DNA of 64,000 nucleotides from Alcanivorax sp. (GCA_022565695.1 JAIUME010000011.1:26906-90905); one strand, 5' to 3'. Counted from the stretch's first letter, positions 26,701-34,246 are shown. The notes: a model not told the origin generated them from the sequence alone. Numbers and translations: made by a program.

Positions 26701-29136
26701 ACCAGCGACCATACGCCGACGATTCACGGTACGGCGCAGGCCGGGCATACGGTGGCCATCTACCGCGACGGCGCCCAGATCGGCACCGCCCTGGTCGACA
26801 TCGATGGCCAGTGGTCACTGCCGCACAGCGGCCTGCCCCTGGACGATGGCAGCTATCTCATCACTGCCATCGCCGAAGATCCGCTGGGCAATGTGTCGAT
26901 CCTGTCGCTGCCTTTCGGTCTGACCATCGACACGGAAACCAGCGTGCCGACGCTGAATCAGGACGGCGAAACCCATGATGCAACGCCGACCCTGACTGGC
27001 GACGCCGAGCCGGGCGCCGAGATCACCGTCACCATCGGCGGTGACACCTGGACCACCAGCGCCGACAACGACGGCCACTGGAGCGTGGAGATCGTGGACG
27101 GCCTGCCCAACGGCGACTACGGCGTCACCGTCGAGGCCACCGATACGGCTGGCAATACCGCCTCGGGTGATTACACGCTCAGCATCGACGAAGCCCTGAC
27201 CGTACTGCGCCGGGTTGAGCGTGACGCGCCGCTGCAACGCGAAACCAACGCGACCCAGGTGAGCTTCCTGCTGGTGTTCAGCGGACCGGTCGCCGGGGTG
27301 GATGCCACCGATCTCGCCCTGACCGGCGCGGTAGCTGGCGACATCCTGATCCATCAGGTGACACCGCTGGGTATCAATGGCGATGGCGAAGACCTGTACC
27401 GTGTCACGCTGAACGTGTCCAACAGCCCGAACGGTGAGCTGGGCCTGGCACTGGCCGCTGGCCAGAGCATTGTCGACCAGTACAGCAACCCGCTGGGCAA
27501 CACGACACCGGGCGTCAACGAGGACTACCTGCTGGATAATCTGGCACCGACGCTGACAGAGGCCAGCGTGGTCGGCAGCAGCCTGGCGCTCACCTACAAC
27601 GAGTCGCTGGACGATGGCAGCGTACCTGACGCGGGTGACTTCACTGTGATCGTCGATGGCCAGGAAGTTCCTGTGACATCGGTGAGCATCAGCGGCAACG
27701 GTGTGACACTGACACTGGAAACCCCGGTTTCTCCTGGCGCTCAGGTCCACGTCAGCTATGCTCCCGGCACATCAGCCATCCAGGATCTGGCTGGCAATGG
27801 CACCAGTTCGCTCTCGGGTCAGGGCGTCACCAACCTCACCCTGCGCGCTATCGAAACCGGCCTGCGCGGTGTCGGCGGCAGCGGTGCCCCGGTACTGCTG
27901 CTGATGCTGGCCCTGTGCGGCGCGCTGCGCCGCAGGGCCACCTGGCTGGGCCTGCTGGCCAGCATCGGTCTGCTCTCCACCAGCGTGAGCGCCGCTGACC
28001 ACTACCCCTATGCGGGCGCTGGTCTGGGGCAGTCACGCCTGGCGCCGGACACCGACAACACGGGTTACCGGATCGATGACAAGACCGACACGGCCCTGGG
28101 TCTGTTTGTCGGCTATCAGTGGCATCCCCACTGGAGCGCAGAACTGTCCTGGCACGACCTCGGCGCCGCCGAGCTTGAGCCCACCCTGCCCGGCCTGGAC
28201 CCGATCGATGTCGATTACCGCTTCCTTGGCCTGTCGGGCATCGGCTACCTGAAAGGCTTCGACTGGGATGCGCGCGGCTGGGATCTGTTCGGCCGCCTCG
28301 GCATCGGCACCCTGGACACCTCCGGTAACGGCGGCGTCAGTGTCGATCAGGACAAGGACTGGCAACTGTTCTTCGGCGCCGGTGTGGAATATCGCTTTGC
28401 CCGCGGCTGGGCCACGCGCCTGCAGGCCACGAGCTTTGACAAGGACGCGTCCGTCGTCACGCTTGATGTGCTCAAACGCTTTGGCCGCCGCCCGCCTCCG
28501 CCACCGCTGGACAGCGACGGCGATGGCGATGGCGTCATCGACGAACTGGATCAGTGCCCGGATACCCCGCGCGGCGTAGAAGTTGATGAAGTCGGCTGCC
28601 CCCTCGACAGTGATCGCGATGGCGTGCCCGATTACCTCGACCAGTGCCCGAACACCCCCCGTGGCGTGAAGGTGGACGAGGTCGGCTGCCCGCTCGACAG
28701 TGATGGCGACGGCGTACCTGACTACCGCGATGCTTGCCCGGGCACCCCCGCCGGCGCAGTGGTAGACGCTCAGGGTTGCGAGGAAGCCTTCGCCCTGGAA
28801 GTCAGGAACATCCTGTTCGCCAGCAATTCCGCCGAGCTCACCGCCGCCGGTCTGGAAGCCGTAGGCCGTGTGGCGACCTATCTGGGCGCCAGTGATACCC
28901 GACTGCTGATCGTTGCCCATACCGACAGCCAGGGCGCGGCGGCTTACAACCAGCAGTTGTCAGAGCGACGCGCGGAAAGCGTGGTCAATGCGCTGGTTGG
29001 TCACGGCATCGACCCGGCCCGTCTGCAGTCGCAAGGCAAAGGCGAAAGCGCCCCGATTGCTGACAACAGCACGGCAGAAGGACGCCAGCAGAACCGGCGT
29101 GTGGAATTCATCATCATCGAAGACGAGGAAGAGTGA
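20773..29136 (+). CDS. Giant secreted Ig-like repeat protein fused to an OmpA-type outer membrane protein, copy 2
   Basis: 2787 aa, the same architecture as copy 1. A signal peptide ending GTAHA before D, an N-terminal domain, a DUF11-like region, about seventeen Ig-like modules, a Gly-rich/hydrophobic/RRR junction near residues 2368-2388, a second signal-peptide-like segment ending SVSAA, a barrel-like region (about 2410-2570), DSDGDG repeats (about 2580-2665) and an OmpA C-terminal domain (about 2675-2780). It is 518 residues longer than copy 1: one extra 516-residue module block plus minor indels. AGGGGAACATCC precedes the ATG. Probably a cell-surface adhesin or biofilm-type protein; function is inferred only from its domains. 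Its regulator gene lies directly upstream. Confidence 0.85.
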   Translation: MHWPCVRFTLLLLTLLTTLVGTAHADIVRAFEPRASFDQRGDIQLVGNTLLTCTGTGCAAIQDGTNTGSNAHNGNRNMVYVNVDPIAGFPNSSSADLVIPAGATIQFAGLYWGARAAQTSTTRGTVRFRVPGTPGYHEITAEDLDTVPNQWTTAASHPYQGMADVTALVSAAGSGTYTVADLTANNGNGGTLGYYGGWGLVVIYQDNNAPFRRLMVYDGAAEVDNSNNVDITVEGLLTPLSGTFETYLGALVWEGDLSYAGDQFRLNGTQLSDALNPANNFWNSTITRLGQHITNKNPHYINQLAVDINYVDASGILANGADSATLTFSTNMDAYAPHAVAFAVELHAPDLITSLDIDGVDINGGLLLPGDEIEYTITFENTGLDAATNVVLESPLPVGVSIVPGSLEIISNATGAPVGPQTDAVGDDLAEVDGNNIRFRAGTGAGTTEGGHMPIGEGASLRFRVSVDNTPAMVGETLTSMVFVTYNSETLGTEYNASGTVSLNLSVASAPDIEDELELEITDVSVGTPTTVGLGGELTYTFTIANNGSINVSDLSLDIDLPVTGVSCVQSSLAASAQTTCTATVTLTQAMLDDEEISVTASAVANGPLGQFSSSSVTTTTPLDLPPVLLSIARFAPMDEITNLDPVGFVVTFSEDVVNVDATDFMPVGGGAGSASILSVAVQGGNNSYLVTVTGISNANGTLGLALSPANDIEDTTGNPLADLLPTGINQTYTLDNTPPAVPAITGISEDTGISNSDGITSDNTLVFQGTGEAGSLITVYLDGASLGTVVVDGSGNWSLDHSATTLADGSYLVTATAEDALGNTSDLSDGFTVVVDTVAPTPNLDQDGAELNDNTPTLTGTTEPGASVVVTIDGETYTTTADETTGVWTVTVTEELTDGIHTVGVAITDLAGNSDSGNFTVSIDGEPPVVESIQRHTPTEEITSADTVTFLVSFDEEVFGVDATDFVLTGAGAAGAIISNLTPQAGGTQYLVEISGIDNADGALGLSISATADILDSHGNALTPAVPPINEGYVLDNTAPALDVAVIEDDTLTLHFDETLDNASVPSAGDFTVMVDGDLATVTGVSIVDDTVVLTLDESVSSNASVTISYTPGTNPIQDLAGNPADSFSGEPVTNDTADTIPPRLDNITRHDPVDALTNANSVTFLVTFDEDVTNVAVGSFEATGAGATTATIDNVTALSGNSYTVTVGGIDEANGELGLMLSGSQSIEDLAGNLLVDPSVLGNSETYTLDNTPPAVPLITGISDDTGISDSDGITSDNTLIFHGTGEPDSDITVYLDGVSLGTVVVDGSGNWSLNHTATVLTDGTYTITATAEDELGNTSDLSDGFTVVVDTVAPTPTLDQDGAELNDSTPTLTGTTEPGATVVVTIDGETYTTTADETTGAWTVTVTEELADGIHTVDVAITDLAGNSDSGSFTLSIDGEPPVVESIQRHTPTEEITSADTVTFLVSFDEEVFGVDATDFVLTGTAAAGAIISNLIAQAGGTQYLVEISGIDNADGALGLAISPTADILDSHGNALTPAVPPISEGYVLDNTAPTLDAAVIEDDTLTLHFDETLDNTSVPAAGDFTVMVDGSPATVTGVSIVDDTVVLTLEDGISSNASVTVGYTPGTNPIVDLAGNPADSFSGEPVTNDTADNVPPRLDNITRHDPVDALTNANSVTFLVTFDEDVTNVAIGSFEATGAGATTATIDNVTALSGNSYTVTVGGIDEANGELGLMLSSMQNIEDLAGNLLVDSGVLGNSETYTLDNTPPAVPAITGISEDTGSSDEDGITSDNTLVFHGTGEPDSLITVYLDDVAIGTVVVDGDGDWSLDHTATVLTDGTYTVTATAEDELGNTSELSDDFTVVIVTQVDEPTLDQDGSTLENGTLTGTTSPHAEVCVAINSEEVACVTADENGDWTLELDELGVGTHDLDITVTDPAGNEDSGSFTVTVSTPSTPLITGISADTGVSNNDGITSDHTPTIHGTAQAGHTVAIYRDGAQIGTALVDIDGQWSLPHSGLPLDDGSYLITAIAEDPLGNVSILSLPFGLTIDTETSVPTLNQDGETHDATPTLTGDAEPGAEITVTIGGDTWTTSADNDGHWSVEIVDGLPNGDYGVTVEATDTAGNTASGDYTLSIDEALTVLRRVERDAPLQRETNATQVSFLLVFSGPVAGVDATDLALTGAVAGDILIHQVTPLGINGDGEDLYRVTLNVSNSPNGELGLALAAGQSIVDQYSNPLGNTTPGVNEDYLLDNLAPTLTEASVVGSSLALTYNESLDDGSVPDAGDFTVIVDGQEVPVTSVSISGNGVTLTLETPVSPGAQVHVSYAPGTSAIQDLAGNGTSSLSGQGVTNLTLRAIETGLRGVGGSGAPVLLLMLALCGALRRRATWLGLLASIGLLSTSVSAADHYPYAGAGLGQSRLAPDTDNTGYRIDDKTDTALGLFVGYQWHPHWSAELSWHDLGAAELEPTLPGLDPIDVDYRFLGLSGIGYLKGFDWDARGWDLFGRLGIGTLDTSGNGGVSVDQDKDWQLFFGAGVEYRFARGWATRLQATSFDKDASVVTLDVLKRFGRRPPPPPLDSDGDGDGVIDELDQCPDTPRGVEVDEVGCPLDSDRDGVPDYLDQCPNTPRGVKVDEVGCPLDSDGDGVPDYRDACPGTPAGAVVDAQGCEEAFALEVRNILFASNSAELTAAGLEAVGRVATYLGASDTRLLIVAHTDSQGAAAYNQQLSERRAESVVNALVGHGIDPARLQSQGKGESAPIADNSTAEGRQQNRRVEFIIIEDEEE
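22981..24528 (+). repeat. 1548-bp module period in giant gene 2, first copy
   Basis: Begins at the codons for NTPPAVPAITGI. The same landmark recurs at 24529 and 26077, each exactly 1548 bp on. It contains five Ig-like modules, including one SwmB-like module. Confidence 0.8.
24529..26076 (+). repeat. 1548-bp module period in giant gene 2, second copy
   Basis: Tandem copy of the preceding period with scattered substitutions (for example NTPPAVPLITGI). This extra unit accounts for 1548 of the 1554 bp by which giant gene 2 exceeds giant gene 1. Confidence 0.8.
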
Positions 29137-29144
29137 ACCCGAAT

Positions 29145-29173
29145 GCCGGGCGGGGCGCCCTGCCCCGCCCGGC
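29145..29173. terminator. Hairpin after giant gene 2
   Basis: Perfect 12-bp stem GCCGGGCGGGGC/GCCCCGCCCGGC with a 5-nt loop, starting 9 bp after the stop. No strong T-tract. Counterpart of the hairpin at 15418. Confidence 0.6.
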
Positions 29174-29198
29174 TTCGGGTCTCGACGAGGACACCGTC

Positions 29199-29471
29199 AT
29201 GCACGAGAAGAGAGTGGACGAAAAACGAGAACCCGTTTATTCCCCGACGTTCAAGGCGCAGGTTGCCCTGAGCGCACTGCAGGCAAACCGCTCTCTGCCG
29301 GAACTGGCCTGGGAGTTCGGTGTAACACACGAGGAAATCGCACGCTGGCAGGCACAGTTGTTGAAGCATGCTGCCCGCGTCTTCGAGGCGGATGAGACAC
29401 CCGCCCGCACACATCGGAAACAGCTATTGCGGGAACTGAAGATACTGGATGATTTCCAGGCCAGCTGCTGA
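29199..29471 (+). CDS. Transposase OrfA-like helix-turn-helix protein (orphan)
   Basis: 90 aa from the ATG at 29199, which follows GAGGA. The segment YSPTFKAQVALSALQANRSL through ELAWEFGVTHEEIARWQAQLL resembles the N-terminal helix-turn-helix of IS3/IS911-type OrfA transposase subunits, followed by a short helical tail. No OrfB integrase core follows and no terminal inverted repeats were found, so it is either an IS remnant or a domesticated DNA-binding protein. Its leader is homologous to the sequence after giant gene 1, so it starts right at a duplication edge. The larger frame opening at a GTG at 29133 is unlikely. Confidence 0.65.
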   Translation: MHEKRVDEKREPVYSPTFKAQVALSALQANRSLPELAWEFGVTHEEIARWQAQLLKHAARVFEADETPARTHRKQLLRELKILDDFQASC

Positions 29472-29475
29472 GCCT

Positions 29476-29499
29476 TGTGTGTGTGTGTGTGTGTGTGTG
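29476..29499. repeat. (TG)12 microsatellite
   Basis: Twelve uninterrupted TG dinucleotides in the 43-bp gap between the convergent OrfA-like and PII-like genes. Not within either coding region. Confidence 0.95.
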
Positions 29500-29514
29500 G
29501 AGCAAACCTGTCTG

Positions 29515-29889
29515 TTAATCGGTCCGCTGTATCGCGGCCATTTGCCTCGCCACACCCACTGCGTCCTCCACATCCAGCTGGAAGGCCATGCCAGTGCCTG
29601 ATTCCTTGTCGAAACGACCCGCTTCGTTGATGGTTTCCAGCACCTTGCGAGCGATGTTAGCCTCGACCAGAAACAGCAGCACATCACACTGGCTCACCAG
29701 ATCCAGTCCGAAAAAGGTTTTCCGGGGCTTCAGCCCGGCACCGCGCGCATTATTGATTACGGTGCTGCCTGTCGCACCAGCCTCACGCGCCGCGTGCAGG
29801 ACATCCTCACTGTGTTCATCACTGACCAAAGCCATTATCAGTTTGAGTTGCATTGTCTTGGGTTGCATTGTCTCGAGTGGCATTGTCAT
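29515..29889 (-). CDS. PII-like (P-II family) regulatory protein
   Basis: About 124 aa. Residues from QLKLIMALVSDEHSEDVLHA to GRFDKESGTGMAFQLDVEDA fit a GlnB/PII-type ferredoxin fold, with a G-x-G-x-A-F-type segment near the end, but the T-loop uridylylation Tyr of GlnB is not evident. The ATG at 29889 overlaps the DUF1538 stop as ATGA; a second ATG at 29883 is better spaced from GGAGGGAG. Last gene of a three-gene operon with two DUF1538 membrane proteins, so it probably senses a metabolite and controls that transporter-like pair (inference). Confidence 0.75.
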   Translation of the reverse strand: MTMPLETMQPKTMQLKLIMALVSDEHSEDVLHAAREAGATGSTVINNARGAGLKPRKTFFGLDLVSQCDVLLFLVEANIARKVLETINEAGRFDKESGTGMAFQLDVEDAVGVARQMAAIQRTD

Positions 29890-30692
29890 CTCCCTCCATT
29901 CTTTCGGTCGGTTCGGCGAACCCACCAGGCAGCAAGCTGTGCATAGGTCATGACGGATATGATCGGAAACAACACGGCAAAGGCAATCATACCGAAGCCA
30001 TCAATCAGCGGGCTACGATCCGGTATGTTGGCAGCGAGGCCGAGGCCCAATGCCACCACAATAGGAACAGTCACTGTTGATGTGGATACCCCGCCGGAAT
30101 CGTAGGCCAGCGGGATCATCTGGCGGGGCGTAAAAAACGTCTGTACCACCACCAGCGCATAGGCTGCGCCGATAAACAGCGGCAATGAGATGCCGCTCAC
30201 GATGCGGAATGCACCAAGCGCCACCCCTACCCCGACGCCCACCGCAATAACAATGCGCAATGCGGTGGCATTGATGGCGCCGGCCGACAGTTCGCTGGCT
30301 TTCATGGCCACCGCGATCACCGCAGGTTCGACGATCACGGCACTGGTACCAATGGCGAAGGCAAACAGGTACAGCCAGTAGTAATCACGCCAGTGGACCG
30401 CCAGGGGTTCTGCGCTATCACTGATCGAGGTAATAAACCCTGGCGCCACCAGCTGCTCGGCCATCGCCCTGCCCAGCGGAAACAGTGCAGATTCCAGCCC
30501 CATCAGAAAGAACACCAGCCCCAGCAGCACACAACTGAAGCCGAGTATCAGCGTGCCCACTTCCGGCAAGCGCCGTCGCAGCACCAGCAGCTGAAAAATA
30601 ATGACCACGAATGCGATGGGCGCAACATCCCGCAGTGTCGAGAGTGTTGTAGTGAAAAATGTACCCAGAAAGGTCTGCAGCAGCTCGGTCAT
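29886..30692 (-). CDS. DUF1538 multi-spanning membrane protein (second of pair)
   Basis: 268 aa with about seven hydrophobic helices. The family landmarks are [19 protein letters not shown] near the start, [20 protein letters not shown], and [20 protein letters not shown] in the second half. DUF1538 proteins are uncharacterised inner-membrane proteins, thought to be transport-related. It overlaps both neighbours by four bases (ATGA), so it is tightly coupled to the first DUF1538 gene and the PII-like gene. It may form a hetero-complex with its paralogue next door. Confidence 0.85.
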   Translation of the reverse strand: MTELLQTFLGTFFTTTLSTLRDVAPIAFVVIIFQLLVLRRRLPEVGTLILGFSCVLLGLVFFLMGLESALFPLGRAMAEQLVAPGFITSISDSAEPLAVHWRDYYWLYLFAFAIGTSAVIVEPAVIAVAMKASELSAGAINATALRIVIAVGVGVGVALGAFRIVSGISLPLFIGAAYALVVVQTFFTPRQMIPLAYDSGGVSTSTVTVPIVVALGLGLAANIPDRSPLIDGFGMIAFAVLFPIISVMTYAQLAAWWVRRTDRKNGGR

Positions 30693-31423
30693 GCCAGCAC
30701 CCCGTAGAGGATGACAAAGATCATCGGCATCAACGAGGCAAACGCGATCAACCCGAAGCCGTCCATGGCCGGATTACGGCCCTCGATGGACATGGCCAGG
30801 CCAATACCCAGCGCGGTAACCAGCGGCACAGTGATGGTGGATGTCGTGACGCCGCCGGCATCATAGGCAATACCGATAATCTCGGGCGGCGCGAACCCGG
30901 TCATCATGATCACCGCCGTGTAACCGCCGATGATCAGATAATGCAGCGGCCAGCCCTTGATGATACGGAAGATACCCAGGACGATAGCTGAGCCCACTGC
31001 GGCGGCCACAACCAGGCGCAGGCGCAGTGCATAGGTCGCCATGGCCGCTTCGCTGTTGTCGATCTGGTTCTCCGACGCCGCGATCATGGCGGCCTCTGCC
31101 GCAATGGCTATCAGCGCCGGCTCCGCGATGGTGGTCGCAAACCCCAGCGAGAAACCGAACAGGAGCAACCAGACCAGATTGCCCTTTTGGGCAAAACTGT
31201 GCGCCATGCTTTCGCCGAGGGGGAACAGGCTGATGTCCAGACCATAAACAAACAGCGCCAGGCCCAGAACAACAAACACGATACCCAGCAACAATGCTGC
31301 AGCATCGGGCAATGGCTGACCGATCACCACCAGCTGGAAAAAGGCGACAACGCAGATGATCGGCAGCAGATCCCGCATGCTGCTGAGCAATATCGTCACA
31401 AATCCCCGTCGTGTTACCGCCAT
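30689..31423 (-). CDS. DUF1538 multi-spanning membrane protein (first of pair)
   Basis: 244 aa, paralogous to the next gene. [24 protein letters not shown] start, [35 protein letters not shown] and [20 protein letters not shown] mark the DUF1538 family. About seven membrane segments. GGGGGG precedes the ATG. First gene of the DUF1538-DUF1538-PII operon. In many genomes DUF1538 is a single protein with two such halves; here the halves are separate genes. The transported substrate is unknown. Confidence 0.85.
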   Translation of the reverse strand: MAVTRRGFVTILLSSMRDLLPIICVVAFFQLVVIGQPLPDAAALLLGIVFVVLGLALFVYGLDISLFPLGESMAHSFAQKGNLVWLLLFGFSLGFATTIAEPALIAIAAEAAMIAASENQIDNSEAAMATYALRLRLVVAAAVGSAIVLGIFRIIKGWPLHYLIIGGYTAVIMMTGFAPPEIIGIAYDAGGVTTSTITVPLVTALGIGLAMSIEGRNPAMDGFGLIAFASLMPMIFVILYGVLA

Positions 31424-31450
31424 GTCCTACGCCCCCCACTCAGGCACATC

Positions 31451-32989
31451 TCACTCAGGCGTAACCTGACTCCGCCACTTCAGGCGATACATGTCATGTC
31501 GGCGATCCTTGAGATTGGTCACCGAGCCTTCCGTGTGCAGCAGCTTCAGTTTGTCCAGATCCACGTCGGCGAACAGCAGCATTTCCGTGTTCGGCACCGC
31601 TTCGCTGATGATGCCGTCATGGGGGAAGTAGAAATCGCTGGGGGTAAAGACGGCGGACTGGGCGTACTGGATATCCACGTTGTCCACCCGTGGCAGGTTG
31701 CCGACACTGCCGGAAATGGCGACGTAGCATTCGTTTTCGATGGCCCGGGCCTGGGCGCAATGACGCACGCGCAGATAACCGTTCTTGGTGTCCGTCCAGA
31801 ACGGCACGATCAGGATTTCCATACCCTGCTCTGCCAGGATACGGCCCAGCTCCGGGAATTCCACGTCGTAGCAGATCAGGATACCGACACGGCCGGCATC
31901 GGTTTCGAATACCTCGATCTGATCACCGCCCTCGATACCCCAGTCACGGCGCTCGCTGGGCGTGATATGGATCTTGCGCTGCTCTTCCATGGTGCCGTCA
32001 CGCCGGCACAGATACGCGACATTATAGACGTTACCGTTCTCCACCAGCGGCATGGAACCCGCCACCACGTTGATGTTGTAGCTCACCGCCAGCTCGGAAA
32101 TCGCGTCGCGAATCTGCGGTGTAAAGCTGGCCAGGAAGCGAATCGCCTCCAGTGACGGCATGTCCAGTTCCAGGCCCATCAGTGGTGCACTGAAAAACTC
32201 GGGCAACACGGCAAAATCAGCGCGGTAATCGGACAAGGCATCGACAAAGAATTCCACCTGATTAAGCAGATCCTCCACCGAGCGCGCAGCCCGCATACGG
32301 CGCTGTACCACGCCGAGACGCACCATGGTCTTGCTCTCGTAGAAATTCTGATCCTCGGGCACGTAGAGAATATTGTCCCACTCCAGCAGCGTCGCGTAGC
32401 CACGGGAGTCTTCGTCTTCTGGCAAGTAGCGCTTGAGCAGGCGCTTCACGTCAAAGCCATTGGCCAGCTGGAAGGACAGGATAGGGTCGTAGATCTTCTG
32501 CCGTTCAACCTGCTCGATATAGTCCGTCACAGACATTTCATCGGCATGGTTGGTGTAGCCGGGCAGGCGCCCACCAGCAAGGATGGCGCGCAGATTCTCG
32601 TCTCGACAGAGCTCCTTGCGTGCTTCATACAGGCGCCGGCCAAGACGATAGCCCCGATAACCGGGGTGAACGAACACATCCAGGCCGTACAAGGCGTCGC
32701 CGTCCTTGTCGTGGGAATGCACCTTGTCGTCCGTAATCAGGTCTTCGTAGCGATGCGGGTTGGAGAAGCGATCGTACTTCACCCGGACGGTGAGGGCGGC
32801 GGCAACCAGCTCCTCGTTGTCCTCGATGCCCAACTGCCCTTCCGGGAAGATTTTCATCAGGGTACGCACGGTGTCTTCCGGCCAGGCGCCCCCAATGTCG
32901 GCGTAGACCAGGTTCATCAGGGCTGCAAGCTCCGGGTAGTCCTCTTCGGTCAGCTGCCGAAGACGCAGTTTGGTGCTTTCTTCACCCAT
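31451..32989 (-). CDS. Bifunctional GNAT acetyltransferase / carbon-nitrogen hydrolase
   Basis: 512 aa. The N-terminal GNAT domain (about 8-165) includes the acetyl-CoA loop region VHPGYRGYRLGRRLY. The C-terminal nitrilase-superfamily domain (about 225-505) has the catalytic triad region with Glu in AVLPEFFSAP, Lys in EEQRKIHITPSE and Cys in VGILICYDVEFPEL. This fusion is a known architecture; the substrate is not established. AGGAA precedes the ATG. It lies 27 bp upstream of the DUF1538 operon on the same strand and may be co-transcribed with it. Confidence 0.9.
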   Translation of the reverse strand: MGEESTKLRLRQLTEEDYPELAALMNLVYADIGGAWPEDTVRTLMKIFPEGQLGIEDNEELVAAALTVRVKYDRFSNPHRYEDLITDDKVHSHDKDGDALYGLDVFVHPGYRGYRLGRRLYEARKELCRDENLRAILAGGRLPGYTNHADEMSVTDYIEQVERQKIYDPILSFQLANGFDVKRLLKRYLPEDEDSRGYATLLEWDNILYVPEDQNFYESKTMVRLGVVQRRMRAARSVEDLLNQVEFFVDALSDYRADFAVLPEFFSAPLMGLELDMPSLEAIRFLASFTPQIRDAISELAVSYNINVVAGSMPLVENGNVYNVAYLCRRDGTMEEQRKIHITPSERRDWGIEGGDQIEVFETDAGRVGILICYDVEFPELGRILAEQGMEILIVPFWTDTKNGYLRVRHCAQARAIENECYVAISGSVGNLPRVDNVDIQYAQSAVFTPSDFYFPHDGIISEAVPNTEMLLFADVDLDKLKLLHTEGSVTNLKDRRHDMYRLKWRSQVTPE

Positions 32990-33047
32990 GGGGCATTCCT
33001 CACGTTACAGCTCGCATTACGGCTCGGCCGGACGTACCGGCCAGGTG

Positions 33048-33428
33048 TCAGTTCAGTTGGCGGGGCTCGTAGGGTATCAGCCACTGCATGGCCTGATTGC
33101 GCAGCGCGGCCATGCCATCGGGGTACAGTGCCACCCCGTCCGGGCGGATGAACAGCACCGCGCCAGAGGTCAGGCCGACGTAGCCCGAGGCCTGTTCACG
33201 CACAAAACCACAGTCCTCCTGCCAGGCTGGCGCCATCTCGGACGGAATGGCCTCATAGCCCAGCACGCCGTTGCCGAACGGATCATCCAGCGCGGCACGG
33301 TTACGATACAGCCCCACCGCAGCGGCGCTGACCATCAGCACCATCTCATGATGGAAATACAATAGATTGACGTTGCCCCGGTCTCCCAGGGTGCAGGTTT
33401 CCTGCAGACGGATAATGGTATCGTTCAT
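33048..33428 (-). CDS. Hypothetical protein
   Basis: 126 aa, no family recognised. No signal peptide or membrane helix. The composition is ordinary and mixed alpha/beta, with the landmarks NLLYFHHEMVLMVSAAAVG, GYVGLTSGAVLFIRPDG and ALYPDGMAAL. Starts with ATG at 33428 and lies 58 bp upstream of the GNAT-nitrilase gene on the same strand, divergent from the sirtuin gene. The good coding look and sensible spacing argue that it is a real gene, perhaps co-transcribed with the GNAT-nitrilase. Confidence 0.7.
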   Translation of the reverse strand: MNDTIIRLQETCTLGDRGNVNLLYFHHEMVLMVSAAAVGLYRNRAALDDPFGNGVLGYEAIPSEMAPAWQEDCGFVREQASGYVGLTSGAVLFIRPDGVALYPDGMAALRNQAMQWLIPYEPRQLN

Positions 33429-33484
33429 GGGCGACAGTATAGCGGCACAGTGCGGGCAATGAGTACCGCCGATGAGGAGAAGGC

Positions 33485-34246
33485 ATGGCAGAAATCCGTG
33501 AAAACATTGTTGTACTGACCGGCGCCGGGATCTCCGCCGAATCCGGCATCCGCACCTTCCGGGGCGCAGACGGGCTGTGGGAAAACCATCGGCTGGAGGA
33601 TGTGGCCACGCCGGAGGCCTTTCTGCGCAATCCGCCGCTGGTGCAGCGCTTCTACAACGAACGCCGCCAGCAACTGCTGAGCCCCACGATCCGCCCCAAT
33701 CCCGCCCATGTGGCGCTGGCGCGGCTGGAACAGCAATTGGGTGACCGGTTTCTGCTGGTGACGCAGAACATCGATGATCTCCACGAGCGCGCTGGCAGCC
33801 AGCGCGTGGTGCACATGCACGGTGAACTGCTCAAGGCCCGCTGCCGCCTTTGCGACCATGTTCAGGGCATCACGCAGGATCTGGGCCCGGACAGCCAGTG
33901 CCAGGGCTGCCAGAGCTGTGGCTGCCTGCGCCCTCACATTGTCTGGTTCGGCGAGATGCCGCTGGAGATGGAGCGTATCTACGCGGCACTGGAGCAATGC
34001 CAGCACTTCATCAGCATCGGCACCTCGGGCAACGTGTATCCCGCAGCGGGGTTCGTGGAGGTGGCCAACAGTGCCGGGGCGCACACGCTGGAGCTCAACC
34101 TTGAGGCATCGCGGGTGCGCAGCGCCTTCCGTGAGCATCGTGAGGGGCTGGCCAGCGCATTGGTGCCGGCCTGGGCAGACGCGCTGCTCACCGCCAATAT
34201 GGCGGACAGGGCCATGGTGCCAGACAGCAATCGCGCCGGGGGCTGA
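33485..34246 (+). CDS. cobB: NAD-dependent protein deacylase of the Sir2 family
   Basis: 253 aa. The Rossmann fold signature is [15 protein letters not shown], followed by [12 protein letters not shown], the catalytic His in HMHGEL and a zinc site with CRLC and CQGCQSCGC, then [14 protein letters not shown] and the NAD-contact [11 protein letters not shown]. The TFRG-type N-terminus and [17 protein letters not shown] resemble the bacterial CobB/class III group that removes acetyl or acyl groups from lysine. AGGAGAAGGC precedes the start. Divergent from the hypothetical gene; monocistronic. Confidence 0.92.
   Translation: MAEIRENIVVLTGAGISAESGIRTFRGADGLWENHRLEDVATPEAFLRNPPLVQRFYNERRQQLLSPTIRPNPAHVALARLEQQLGDRFLLVTQNIDDLHERAGSQRVVHMHGELLKARCRLCDHVQGITQDLGPDSQCQGCQSCGCLRPHIVWFGEMPLEMERIYAALEQCQHFISIGTSGNVYPAAGFVEVANSAGAHTLELNLEASRVRSAFREHREGLASALVPAWADALLTANMADRAMVPDSNRAGG

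Noticed and set aside
8600..29136. Giant repeats as a CRISPR array or mobile element repeats
   Set aside because: The repeats are in-frame protein modules of about 95 residues within long open frames, with no short spacer structure.
29251..29687. Minus-strand frame with His-Thr repeats across the (TG)12 tract
   Set aside because: The His-Thr run is just translation of the dinucleotide repeat; the frame overlaps the PII-like gene out of register.
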